Shown here in pieces: positions 40,892-48,474 of a stretch of 64,000 nt of DNA. Positions within the stretch are counted from its first letter, which is position 1. Every line of letters begins with the position of its first letter. The position numbers and the translations under genes were made by a program. Origin of the DNA: CAZQFV01 sp964592645 (GTDB lineage Bacteria; Chloroflexota; Chloroflexia; DTKN01); NCBI GenBank assembly GCA_964592645.1, contig CAZQFV010000008.1:62001-126000 (forward strand), in the 5' to 3' direction. The notes beneath the pieces are model-generated. The model had not been told where the DNA came from. It saw only the letters and a program-made list of their open reading frames with translations, and did no database searches.

Positions 40892-40925
40892 AGGGTCCCT
40901 GATCCAGCACGGTGAGGTCGAGCGG

Positions 40926-43034
40926 ATGGACACGATGATGTACCTCGACTGGGCCGTCCTGGCCGTCTCCTTCTACAACACCATCTCGCTCCTCTGGCTC
41001 GGCATGACGGTGCTGCTGAACGGCGACCGCCGCGCCGTGGGCACCTGGATCAGCGGCGGCGGCATGGTGTTGGGGGGCATCCTTTTTATCAGCCACAGCG
41101 TTATCCTGGGCCGGGGGCTGGCCGGCTCCAGCCTGGGCATGGACTTTTGGTGGTGGATGAGCTGGGGGCCGGCCGTGGCCGCCCCGCTGGCCTGGTACGG
41201 GGTGATGCTCTGGCACGCCGGCTTCCACCCCGGCCGGCCGCACCCCCACCGCGCCTGGCTGCTGGCCGTCGTCGTCCTCCTGGCGACGATCATCGGCGCG
41301 CTGATCATGTCCAACCCCGTGGCCTCGATGAGCCGCCTGGCCACGGGTGAGCGCGTCTACTTCCCCAACCCGGCCGGCGTGCCCCTGCTCATCGTCACCT
41401 ACCTGGTCTACAGCATGATGTGCTACTTGCTGCCGCTGGACCTGCTGCGCCGGCCGATCACCGGCCTGCCCCCGCTCGTCGCCGTCGTCCGGCGCCAGGC
41501 CCGCCCTTGGCTGGCCGCCGTCACGGCGCTGCTGCTGCTCGCCGGGGTGGTGATGATCTGGACGGCGCTCTGGGCGCTGCTGCCCCGCGATCCTCCCGCC
41601 ACGCTGGGCAACCCAGAGATCGAGGCTACCTTCAAACGTTTCGACCTGGCAGTCTCCGGCCTGGTAGCGGCGGCCGTCACCCTGCTTGGGCGGGCCATCG
41701 TGGCCTATGCCGTTTTCACCGGCCATTTGTTGCCGCGGCAGGGATTCTTCCGGCAGTGGCGCAGCACCGTGATCCTGGCAGCCGGTTTCAGCGCCGTGGT
41801 GGCCCTGGCCTGGGCCAGCGGCCTGCGCCCGTTCTACGGGCTCATGCTGGCGGCGCTGGTGATGACCCTCTTCCATGCCCTCTATACCTGGCGCGCCTAT
41901 TTCGAGCGCGAGCAGTACATCGCCCAACTGCGGCCCTTTGTCGCCAGCCAGCGGCTGTACGACCGCGTCCGCGAGGGAGCGCCGCCCGATCCGCTGCTGC
42001 CGCAATCGTTCTTCGAGACGCTCTGCCGCGATATCCTCGGGGCGCGGGCCGCCGTCTTGGTGCCCACCGGTCCGCTGGCCGCCTTGTCCGGCCCGCCGCT
42101 GGTCTATGCCCCATCCGGCCTGGACATCTCTGTGCCGCCGGCGGGTGAACTGTCTGCCTGGTTCCCTTCCACCGAAGTGCGCTATCGGCCGGCCGTGGAG
42201 TCGGGCGCCGCCTGGGCCGTGGCGCTGGGCGACGAGCGCGGGCTGGGCGGCGTGCTCCTGCTGGGGGAAAAGTTCGACGGCAACCCCTACACCCACGAGG
42301 AGATCGACCTGGCCCAGGCCGGCGGCGAGCGCCTGCTCGACACCATGGCCGGTGCGGAGATGGCCGGCCTGGCCATGCGCCTGCTGCGGCAGCGCCTGGG
42401 CGAGATCAAGGTATTGGAGAGCCAGGGGCGGCGCATCCTGCACGACCAGGTGCTGCCCCGCCTGCACACGGCCATCCTGCGGCTCAGCGCCCGGCGCGAC
42501 GACCCCACCGTGAGCGAGTCCTTGGGCGAACTCACCGCCGTGCACCGCGAGATCTCGAACCTGATGCACGATGTCACCTCCAGTGTGCCCCAGCAACTGG
42601 CCCAAGGAGGGCTGGTGCCGGGGCTGCGCGCCCTGCTGGAGGGCGAGTTCCCCCACGATTTCGAGGCCCTCAGCTGGCAGGTGCCGCCCGCGTCCGAGGA
42701 GGCGGCCGGCCGGCTGGCCCCCTTTGTCGCCGAAGTGGCCTACTTTGCGGCCCGCGAGTTGATCCGCAACGCCGCCAGCCACGGCCGCGGAGGCCAGGAG
42801 CGCCGACCGCTGCACCTGACGGTGCGCATGGAGGTGGAGGAGGAACTGCGGCTGGTCGTGGAAGACGACGGCGTCGGTTACGACACCGAACCGCCGGTTC
42901 CCGGTGGGGGGAGTGGCAGCGGCCTGCGTTTTCACAGCACGATGCTTGCGGCGGTCGGCGGCCGGCTGGAGGTGGCCGCTCTGCCCGGCGGGGGGACCCG
43001 CGGAATCGTGGCCCTGCCGCTGGAGATGGCCTGA
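40926..43034 (+). CDS. Multi-pass membrane sensor histidine kinase
   Basis: 702 residues. About nine hydrophobic segments fill residues 5-335, a large membrane sensor of no recognised type. A GAF-like domain follows (about 340-490). The dimerisation helix carries the phospho-acceptor in RRILHDQVLPRLHTAILRLS (HisKA_3-like HD motif). The ATPase domain shows ARELIRNAASHGRG (N box), VEDDGVGYD (G1) and GSGLRFHSTMLAAVGG (G2). It should phosphorylate the regulator encoded just upstream. The signal is unknown. Confidence 0.87.
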   Translation: MDTMMYLDWAVLAVSFYNTISLLWLGMTVLLNGDRRAVGTWISGGGMVLGGILFISHSVILGRGLAGSSLGMDFWWWMSWGPAVAAPLAWYGVMLWHAGFHPGRPHPHRAWLLAVVVLLATIIGALIMSNPVASMSRLATGERVYFPNPAGVPLLIVTYLVYSMMCYLLPLDLLRRPITGLPPLVAVVRRQARPWLAAVTALLLLAGVVMIWTALWALLPRDPPATLGNPEIEATFKRFDLAVSGLVAAAVTLLGRAIVAYAVFTGHLLPRQGFFRQWRSTVILAAGFSAVVALAWASGLRPFYGLMLAALVMTLFHALYTWRAYFEREQYIAQLRPFVASQRLYDRVREGAPPDPLLPQSFFETLCRDILGARAAVLVPTGPLAALSGPPLVYAPSGLDISVPPAGELSAWFPSTEVRYRPAVESGAAWAVALGDERGLGGVLLLGEKFDGNPYTHEEIDLAQAGGERLLDTMAGAEMAGLAMRLLRQRLGEIKVLESQGRRILHDQVLPRLHTAILRLSARRDDPTVSESLGELTAVHREISNLMHDVTSSVPQQLAQGGLVPGLRALLEGEFPHDFEALSWQVPPASEEAAGRLAPFVAEVAYFAARELIRNAASHGRGGQERRPLHLTVRMEVEEELRLVVEDDGVGYDTEPPVPGGGSGSGLRFHSTMLAAVGGRLEVAALPGGGTRGIVALPLEMA

Positions 43035-43038
43035 TCGC

Positions 43039-43074
43039 GGCCCCTTGGGGCCGGACGGCATTGGGCGCGTCCGG
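43039..43074 (+). terminator. Terminator-like hairpins after the kinase gene
   Basis: GGCCCCTTGGGGCC (43039-43052) is a palindrome, and CCGGACG (43051-43057) pairs with CGTCCGG (43068-43074). The two structures exclude each other. No T-tract follows. Confidence 0.4.
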
Positions 43075-43133
43075 AGGAGGTTCTCGCTCGAGTTGGAGCA
43101 GGGATGTCGACAGGTTTTTTATAAGGAGGCGAC

Positions 43134-43885
43134 ATGAGTGACGAGTTGGTCAAACGGGTAGCGAAGAAGGCCGACATCACTCCGTCGAAGGCCAAAAAGG
43201 CCGTCGCGGCGGTGGTGGAGTATGTCGAGGATCGGCTGCCTAAACCCCTTGGCAACATTGTGGGCCAGTTCTTGGAAGAGGGGGGCTTCCTGGGCCAAGC
43301 CGGCGGCATCCTCGAGGGGCTGGGGGGGCTGCTGGGCGGCGGCGCGCAACAGGCCGGCCAGGAAGGCGGCGGGGGGCTGCTCCAGGGGCTGGGGAATATC
43401 CTCGGCGGCGGCGGGGGCGAGGGGACGGCGCCGGCGACTCCGCCGGCGGACAAACCGAAGCCCAGGCCGAAGCCCAAGCCCAAGCCGGAGGCGGCTCCTG
43501 CCCCCAAGCCCAAGCCCAAACCCAAGCCGGAGGCGGCTCCTGCCCCCAAGCCCAAGCCCAAACCCAAGCCGGCGGCTCCTGCCCCCAAGCCCAAGCCCAA
43601 ACCCAAGCCGGCGGCTCCTGCCCCCNNNNNNNNNNNNNNNNNNNNNNNNNNNNNNNNNNNNNNNNNNNNNNNNNNNNNNNNNNNNNNNNNNNNNNNNNNN
43701 NNNNNNNNNNNNNNNNNNNNNNNNNGGCGGCTCCTGCCCCCAAGCCCAAGCCCAAACCCAAGCCGGCGGCTCCTGCCCCCAAGCCCAAGCCGAAGCCCCG
43801 TCCGCCCCGGAAGCGCCAGCCCACCACGACGCGCAACTTGCCCCCGGGCTCGTCCGGCACCCCGGAGCGCGGCACCAAGGGGTAG
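43134..43885 (+). CDS. Helical-domain protein with a Lys-Pro repeat tail (interrupted by assembly gap)
   Basis: The N-terminal domain (about residues 1-50) reads MSDELVKRVAKKADITPSKA, KKAVAAVVEYVEDRLPKPLG, similar to small DUF2267/DUF2780-like helical proteins. A Gly-rich stretch to about 100 follows, then tandem KPKPKPKPEAAPAP and KPKPKPKPAAPAP units. After the N gap the frame resumes in another phase with KPKPRPPRKRQPTTTRNLPP and ends at TAG 43883-43885. The phase change agrees with a true gap length of 3n+2 rather than 100. AAGGAGG precedes ATG 43134. The tail may bind nucleic acid or cell wall. Confidence 0.75.
43458..43795 (+). repeat. 39/42-bp minisatellite encoding Lys-Pro repeats
   Basis: Complete units at 43506-43547 (42 bp), 43548-43586 and 43587-43625 (39 bp each) and 43742-43780 (39 bp), flanked by degenerate units. 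The 42-bp form has an extra GAG codon. The assembly gap starts exactly at a unit boundary. Confidence 0.92.
43626..43725. other. Assembly gap (100 N)
   Basis: Exactly 100 N inside the minisatellite, a placeholder for unresolved repeat units. The flanking partial unit needs 23 bp plus whole units of 39 or 42 bp to restore both repeat register and reading frame. Confidence 0.98.
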
Positions 43886-43929
43886 GCTGGTCGCGCTTCC
43901 GAGGCGGCGGTTGACCGCATGGCGGCAGA

Positions 43930-43956
43930 GTGGTAATTATGTGAGATGGGTTCTAG
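43930..43956. repeat. Solo end of the MITE-like element at 2775-2883
   Basis: It matches 2858-2883 (GTGGT, AATTATG/TATTTATG, then TGAGATGGGTTCTAG or AGAT form) over about 26 bp in the same orientation, but without the rest of the element. It lies between the convergent KP-repeat and pxpC genes. Confidence 0.6.
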
Positions 43957-44020
43957 CCGCAGTCCGCTGCAACGGCACGGGGGAATTACGGGCGGATAGA
44001 GTGCTCTGGTGCGGGCGCTC

Positions 44021-44977
44021 TCACTCGGAAAGGCTATCTGGCCTGTAGAGCGCCGCGATCTGTCGGCGGTAGACGGCCTGGGCCTCTTCCACGCTGCTGG
44101 CGGCGAAGCGCACCCGGCTTTGCCCTGGGACGCATTGGGCCAGCAGGGGGATGTCGGCGCTGATGACGGTGGCGATCTTGGGATAGCCGCCGGTGGTCTG
44201 GCGGTCGGCCAGGAGCACGATGGGCCGGCCGTCGGCCGGCACCTGCACCGCGCCCAGGGGGATGCCGTCGGAGATGATCTCGGCCGGCCCGCCGTGGGCA
44301 ATGACCGGCCCCTCCAGCCGGCAGCCCATGCGGTCGGAGGTGCCGCTCACCTGGTACTCGCTGGAAAGGAAGGTGGCGAGTCCCTCGGCGGTAAAGCGGT
44401 CGTCCTGGGGACCGAGCACAACGCGGACCGTGGGGGAGTCGCTATAGTGGGGCAGGACGGACGGATCCAGGCAACGGCCGGCCGCCGCCAGGATATCGGG
44501 CGCTGCCGCTCCCACCGGCAGGGTGTCCCCGGAACGTAAGGGGCGCCCTTCCAGCCCCCCAAAGCGCCCCGGCAGATAGGTCGATCGCGAGCCCATCACG
44601 GCCGGCACGTCGATCCCCCCGGCCACGGCCAGCACCGCGCGGCACCCGGCCTGGCGTCGCCCAAACTCGATGGTCCACCCGCGCCGCACCAGGATGGCGG
44701 CCCAGGGGGGGAGGTCCCACCCGTGCACCCGCAGGGACAGGTCGGCCCCGGCGACGGCGATCAGGCAGTCGTCGTCGGCCAGCAGCCGAGGGCCGGCAAT
44801 GGTGATCTCGAGCGCTGCGGCCCCGGGAGGGTTGCCTACCAGCAGGTTGGCGGCGCGCAGGGCAAAGGGATCCACGGCCCCGGCAACGGGGACGCCGAAG
44901 CGCTCGTAGCCGCGCCTCCCCAGGTCCTGCACCGTGGTGAGCAGCCCGCCGTCCAGAACACTCAGCATGCCGGCCAT
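44021..44977 (-). CDS. pxpC: 5-oxoprolinase subunit C (biotin-dependent carboxyltransferase family)
   Basis: 318 residues: LSVLDGGLLTTVQDLGRRGYERFGVPVAGA at the start, DPFALRAANLLVGN, GLEGRPLRSGDTL, SDRMGCRLEGPVIAH, IISDGIPLGAVQVPADGRPI and VLLADRQTTGGYPKIATV, the complete PxpC/allophanate hydrolase C-like pattern. With PxpA and PxpB it forms the ATP-dependent prokaryotic 5-oxoprolinase, turning 5-oxoproline into glutamate. It starts 13 bp after the embedded histidine kinase; ATG 44968 is an alternative start with a similarly weak ribosome site. Confidence 0.93.
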   Translation of the reverse strand: MAGMLSVLDGGLLTTVQDLGRRGYERFGVPVAGAVDPFALRAANLLVGNPPGAAALEITIAGPRLLADDDCLIAVAGADLSLRVHGWDLPPWAAILVRRGWTIEFGRRQAGCRAVLAVAGGIDVPAVMGSRSTYLPGRFGGLEGRPLRSGDTLPVGAAAPDILAAAGRCLDPSVLPHYSDSPTVRVVLGPQDDRFTAEGLATFLSSEYQVSGTSDRMGCRLEGPVIAHGGPAEIISDGIPLGAVQVPADGRPIVLLADRQTTGGYPKIATVISADIPLLAQCVPGQSRVRFAASSVEEAQAVYRRQIAALYRPDSLSE

Positions 44978-44990
44978 GTTCTACACCGGG

Positions 44991-46616
44991 TCATCTGCGC
45001 CTTGGCGGAGCGTTGTCTCCGGGGCGAAACACGGGCAGCGTGAAGGAGAAGACGCTTCCGCCCTCGCCGCTGCTTTCCACCCAGATCTGTCCGCCGTGCG
45101 ATTCTACGGCCAGCCGGCAGAAAGCCAGCCCCAGGCCGATCCCGCGCCGGCGCAGCGGCCCGCGGCGCCCTTGGGCGAACTTGCCAAAGATGCGCTCCTG
45201 ATCTTCCGGGGGGATGCCGATGCCGGTGTCGGAGACGCGGACCACAACCCAGCGCCGCTCCCGCGCCGCTGCTTGCGGGCTTCGTCCCGGCCCATCCGCC
45301 TGGCGCGCCGAGACCAGTACTTGCCCTCCGCGGGGTGTGTACTTGAGCGCGTTGTCCAACAGGTTCCAGAGCACGCGGGCCAGCACCGCGGCATCCCCGG
45401 CCACGGCCGGCAGGCCGGCCGGTATGTCGACGCCGGTGCGGATCTCGGACGCGGCGGCCAACGGGGCCACCTCGGTCAGGACCTCGACGGCCAGGGGGCT
45501 CAGGTTGACGGCCTCTACCTGCAAGGGGAACTGTCCCGCCTCCATGTGCTGCACGTCCAGCACGGTCTCGATCAGATGGCCCAGGCGGCGGGCCCCCTGG
45601 TCGGCGATGGCTAGCAGTTCCTGCAACGTGGCCTCCCCGATCCTGTTGGGCGGGTACTGCTGCAGCAGTTGGATCGTCGAGGCCACGGCCGCCAGCGGGC
45701 CTTTGAGGTCGTGGACCAGCATGTTGGACAGGTCCTCGCGCAGCCCTTCGATCTCCCGCAGGTAGCGGATGTCGTGCAGGATGACGACGGCGCCGTTGGG
45801 AGATCCGTCGGGACCGGGGATGGACCCGCAGCCGACGCGCACGGGGATATCCTCGCCGGCCGCGTTGCGCAGGACCATGTCCAGGTTGAAGGAGGCGCAA
45901 CTGCTCCGCAGGACCTGGGCGATCATGTCGGGCTGCGAGGGGTGTTGCAGGGGCACGGACTGGTGAAAGTCCCGGCCCAGCAGCTCGCCGGCCGGCCGCC
46001 CCAGGAGCCGCTCCAGCGGCGGATTGGCCAGGATGACCCGGCCGGCGGCGTCCAGGGCCAGGAGCGGTTCGGTGATGCTGTTGATGATCGCCGCCAGGTG
46101 CGCGGGATCGCGGATCGTGCCCGCTTCCTGGCCGCGCCGGGACATCGCCGCCATGATCCGGGGGGCGGCGGCCCGCAGCAGTTCGGCCTGCCACGGTGTG
46201 AAGCGGCCAGCCTGGAGACGGGTCAGGAGCAGCAGGCCGCGCAGCGCTTCGGCTTCGAGAAGCGGCACGGCCAGGATGCCGCGGACAGGGCCGAGCCCCT
46301 GGATGTCGGCCCATCCCGGTGCCGCCTGGGTGTCGGGGATCAGCAGCTCCGGCCAGCGCTGCCGCGCCCAACTGGAGAGGCCGGCGCGCAGCGCGCGACG
46401 CAGCGGTTGGTCGGCGGCCTCCGCGGGCCGTCCCTCGCGCCGGGGGGTCACCAACTGCCCGGCGCGCCCTTCTGTGAACAGGAGGAGACCCCCGTAAAAG
46501 GCCCCGGTCGACTGGACGGCCCATTCGATCGCGATGGGCGGCACATCGTGGGGTCCCTGCGCCTGCTCGAGCGCCTGGTCCAAGTGCAGCAAGAGGGCCT
46601 CGGCCGACTTTGGCAT
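44991..46616 (-). CDS. Soluble GAF-PAS sensor histidine kinase embedded in the pxp operon
   Basis: 541 residues with no membrane segment. A GAF domain (about 5-165) and a PAS domain (about 172-290, IINSITEPLLALDAAGRVIL, NPPLERLLGR) precede the HisKA domain with LVHDLKGPLAAVAS (phospho-His). The ATPase domain has LWNLLDNALKYTPRGG, VSDTGIGIPPEDQERIFGKF and GIGLGLAFCRLAVESHGG. The ATG lies three bases after the pxpB stop and the stop 13 bp before pxpC, so it is a true operon member. No response regulator is adjacent. Confidence 0.9.
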   Translation of the reverse strand: MPKSAEALLLHLDQALEQAQGPHDVPPIAIEWAVQSTGAFYGGLLLFTEGRAGQLVTPRREGRPAEAADQPLRRALRAGLSSWARQRWPELLIPDTQAAPGWADIQGLGPVRGILAVPLLEAEALRGLLLLTRLQAGRFTPWQAELLRAAAPRIMAAMSRRGQEAGTIRDPAHLAAIINSITEPLLALDAAGRVILANPPLERLLGRPAGELLGRDFHQSVPLQHPSQPDMIAQVLRSSCASFNLDMVLRNAAGEDIPVRVGCGSIPGPDGSPNGAVVILHDIRYLREIEGLREDLSNMLVHDLKGPLAAVASTIQLLQQYPPNRIGEATLQELLAIADQGARRLGHLIETVLDVQHMEAGQFPLQVEAVNLSPLAVEVLTEVAPLAAASEIRTGVDIPAGLPAVAGDAAVLARVLWNLLDNALKYTPRGGQVLVSARQADGPGRSPQAAARERRWVVVRVSDTGIGIPPEDQERIFGKFAQGRRGPLRRRGIGLGLAFCRLAVESHGGQIWVESSGEGGSVFSFTLPVFRPGDNAPPRRR

Positions 46617-46619
46617 GGA

Positions 46620-47318
46620 TCACCCTCCCCCCGGCAGAGGTCCGAGGTATGCGGCAAAGTCGGCGGCGGAGATGGGGACGAAGCGCACGCGGTCCCCGGG
46701 CTGCAAGAGGGCCGGCGGGTCGCGGAGGGGATCGAAGAGCGTGTATGGCGTCCGGCCGATGATCTGCCAACCGCCGGGGGTGGACAGGGGGTAGATCCCG
46801 GTCTGGTGGCCGGCGATGCCCACGGAGCCGGCCGGCACCGCCGTGCGCGGAGTCGCCAGGCGGGGGGTGGCCAGTTGGGCGGGCAGCCCACCCAGGTAGG
46901 GAAAGCCCGGGGTGAATCCCAGCATGTAGACGGTGTAGGTGGCCTCCGAGTGCAGGCGAACGACCTCGGCGGTGGACAGGCCGTGTTTGCTGGCGACATA
47001 AGCGATGTCGGGGCCGAACTCCCCGCCGTAGGCCGTGGGGATCGTCACGGTCCGCGGCTCCAGGGAAGGAGATTCCCGGCACTGCCGCAGGGCTGCGGCG
47101 ACCAAGGACTGGACCTCGGCGTAGGAGAGCACGGTAGGATCATAGTGCACGAGCAGAGAGCAATAGCTAGGCACGGCCTCTTCTAATCCGGGCCTGGCGA
47201 TCTCCAGCAGCGCGCGGGCCAGGGCGTGGACGCGCCGGTTGATGTCCGGGTCGATCGTCTCGCCCAGTTCGACGAGCAGCGCGGCGTCACCGGCCGGGAG
47301 GAATCGTGGTTCGTCCAT
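46620..47318 (-). CDS. pxpB: 5-oxoprolinase subunit B
   Basis: 232 residues: FLPAGDAALLVELGETIDPD, VPSYCSLLVHYDP, YTVYMLGFTPGFPYLGGLP and LATPRTAVPAGSVGIAGHQT followed by GIYPLSTPGGWQIIGRT, the full PxpB (allophanate hydrolase subunit 1-like) signature. ATG 47318 was chosen because GGGGGGAGC precedes it and because MDEPRFLPAGDAALLVE is the normal N-terminus. It follows pxpA by 17 bp. Confidence 0.93.
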   Translation of the reverse strand: MDEPRFLPAGDAALLVELGETIDPDINRRVHALARALLEIARPGLEEAVPSYCSLLVHYDPTVLSYAEVQSLVAAALRQCRESPSLEPRTVTIPTAYGGEFGPDIAYVASKHGLSTAEVVRLHSEATYTVYMLGFTPGFPYLGGLPAQLATPRLATPRTAVPAGSVGIAGHQTGIYPLSTPGGWQIIGRTPYTLFDPLRDPPALLQPGDRVRFVPISAADFAAYLGPLPGGG

Positions 47319-47335
47319 CCGCTCCCCCCCCTCGT

Positions 47336-48160
47336 CTACGGTTGGCCCGGCGGGGGTACAACCTTTGCCGGCGGCGGGGCGGACGGCCAAGCCATCCGCT
47401 TCCCCAAAGGCTCTACCCGGATCTCGGCCTTTTCCAGTTGGTGCCGGATCGCCCGGGCGATTTCCAGGGCTTCCGGGGTATCGCCGTGGATGCAGAGGGT
47501 GTCGGCCGCCAGCGGCAGGCGCTCGCCGCCGATGGCAGTGACATAACCGTCGCGGGCAATCTGCACGGCCTGGGCGGCGGCGGCCTGGGGGTCGTGGTGG
47601 ATGGCGCCGGGCAGGCTGCGAGAGCGCAGCGTCCCGTCGGCCTCGTAGGCGCGGTCGGCAAAGGCCTCCTGGGCGGCGCGCAGGCCGGCCTCCTGGGCGG
47701 CCTGGATCAGCGCCGAGCCGGCCAGCCCCACCAGGATGAGTTCCGGGCCGGCGCGGGCCACACCGCGGGCGACGGCCCGGGCGATCTCGATGTCCTTGCT
47801 GGCCATGTTGTAGAGGGCGCCGTGGGGCTTGACATGGGCCAGCGTCCGACCGGCGGCGCGGACAAAGGCCGCCAGCGCCCCGACCTGGTAGAGGATGTCG
47901 TTCTCGATCTCTGTGGCGGACAACCGCATGGGCCGGCGGCCGAAGCCCACCAGGTCCGGGAAGCCGGGGTGCGCGCCGACGGCCACGCCGTGCTCGACGG
48001 CCAGGCGCACCGTCCGGTCCATGGTTTGTGGATCGCCGGCGTGATAGCCGCAGGCGATGTTGGCCGAAGTGATCAGGGGCATCAGGGCCTCGTCGTTGCC
48101 GATCCGGTACGCCCCGAAGCTTTCCCCCAGGTCGCAATTGAGATCGATGGCTGCGCCCAT
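47336..48160 (-). CDS. pxpA: 5-oxoprolinase subunit A (LamB/YcsF family)
   Basis: 274 residues with IDLNCDLGESFGAYRIGND, SANIACGYHAGDPQTM, GAHPGFPDLVGFGRR, VKPHGALYNMA, FADRAYEADGTLRSR and CIHGDTPEAL, the conserved metal and substrate motifs of PxpA. GGAGGA lies nine bases before the ATG at 48160; the ATG at 48166 is too close to it. It is first in the pxpABC operon. The C-terminal tail is Pro-rich and a little longer than usual. Confidence 0.94.
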   Translation of the reverse strand: MGAAIDLNCDLGESFGAYRIGNDEALMPLITSANIACGYHAGDPQTMDRTVRLAVEHGVAVGAHPGFPDLVGFGRRPMRLSATEIENDILYQVGALAAFVRAAGRTLAHVKPHGALYNMASKDIEIARAVARGVARAGPELILVGLAGSALIQAAQEAGLRAAQEAFADRAYEADGTLRSRSLPGAIHHDPQAAAAQAVQIARDGYVTAIGGERLPLAADTLCIHGDTPEALEIARAIRHQLEKAEIRVEPLGKRMAWPSAPPPAKVVPPPGQP

Positions 48161-48229
48161 GGGCATGTCCTCCGCATCTGCCCGCCGGGAGCGCGCCCAA
48201 TGTCGCTGAAGCGCACGCCGGCTAGAGCC

Positions 48230-48258
48230 ACTATACCATGAGCGATGGTGTTTGGCAA
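48230..48258 (-). promoter_or_regulatory. Putative promoter of the pxp operon
   Basis: On the minus strand TTGCCA, 17 bp, TATAGT, giving a leader of about 65 nt. Confidence 0.65.
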
Positions 48259-48276
48259 GGTCGGTTCGCTACTTCG

Positions 48277-48311
48277 GCCTGGGCGTGGGGCTCCCTGCGC
48301 CCAGGCTTTTT
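48277..48311 (+). terminator. Orphan intrinsic terminator upstream of the efflux operon
   Basis: GCCTGGGCG (48277-48285) pairs perfectly with CGCCCAGGC (48298-48306) around a 12-base loop and is followed by TTTTT (48307-48311). No plus-strand gene ends before it. It lies in the 314-bp divergent gap between pxpA and the adaptor gene, which otherwise holds only the promoters listed. Confidence 0.7.
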
Positions 48312-48376
48312 ATGAGCGCGCCGCGCACTTCCATCCGTTCTCCATAACTCTTACAGGGTTTCTCCACTGCCCCTTG

Positions 48377-48385
48377 TTATACTCC
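48377..48385 (+). promoter_or_regulatory. Putative extended -10 promoter of the efflux operon
   Basis: TGT directly followed by TATACT (48380-48385), an extended -10 element without a good -35 box, about 90 bp ahead of the adaptor start and after the orphan terminator. Confidence 0.4.
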
Positions 48386-48474
48386 GGGCGTGGCTGATCT
48401 GGCACTCGTTCGGAGCGGTGTGGAGCTGGTGGTTTTGGCCACGCCGGCCGAGCGGGAGGATATGGAGGAGCAAA

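Noticed and set aside
43458..43795. Regular repeats resembling a CRISPR array
   Set aside because: Units are directly adjacent without unique spacers, stay in one reading frame and encode Lys-Pro repeats. No cas genes are present.
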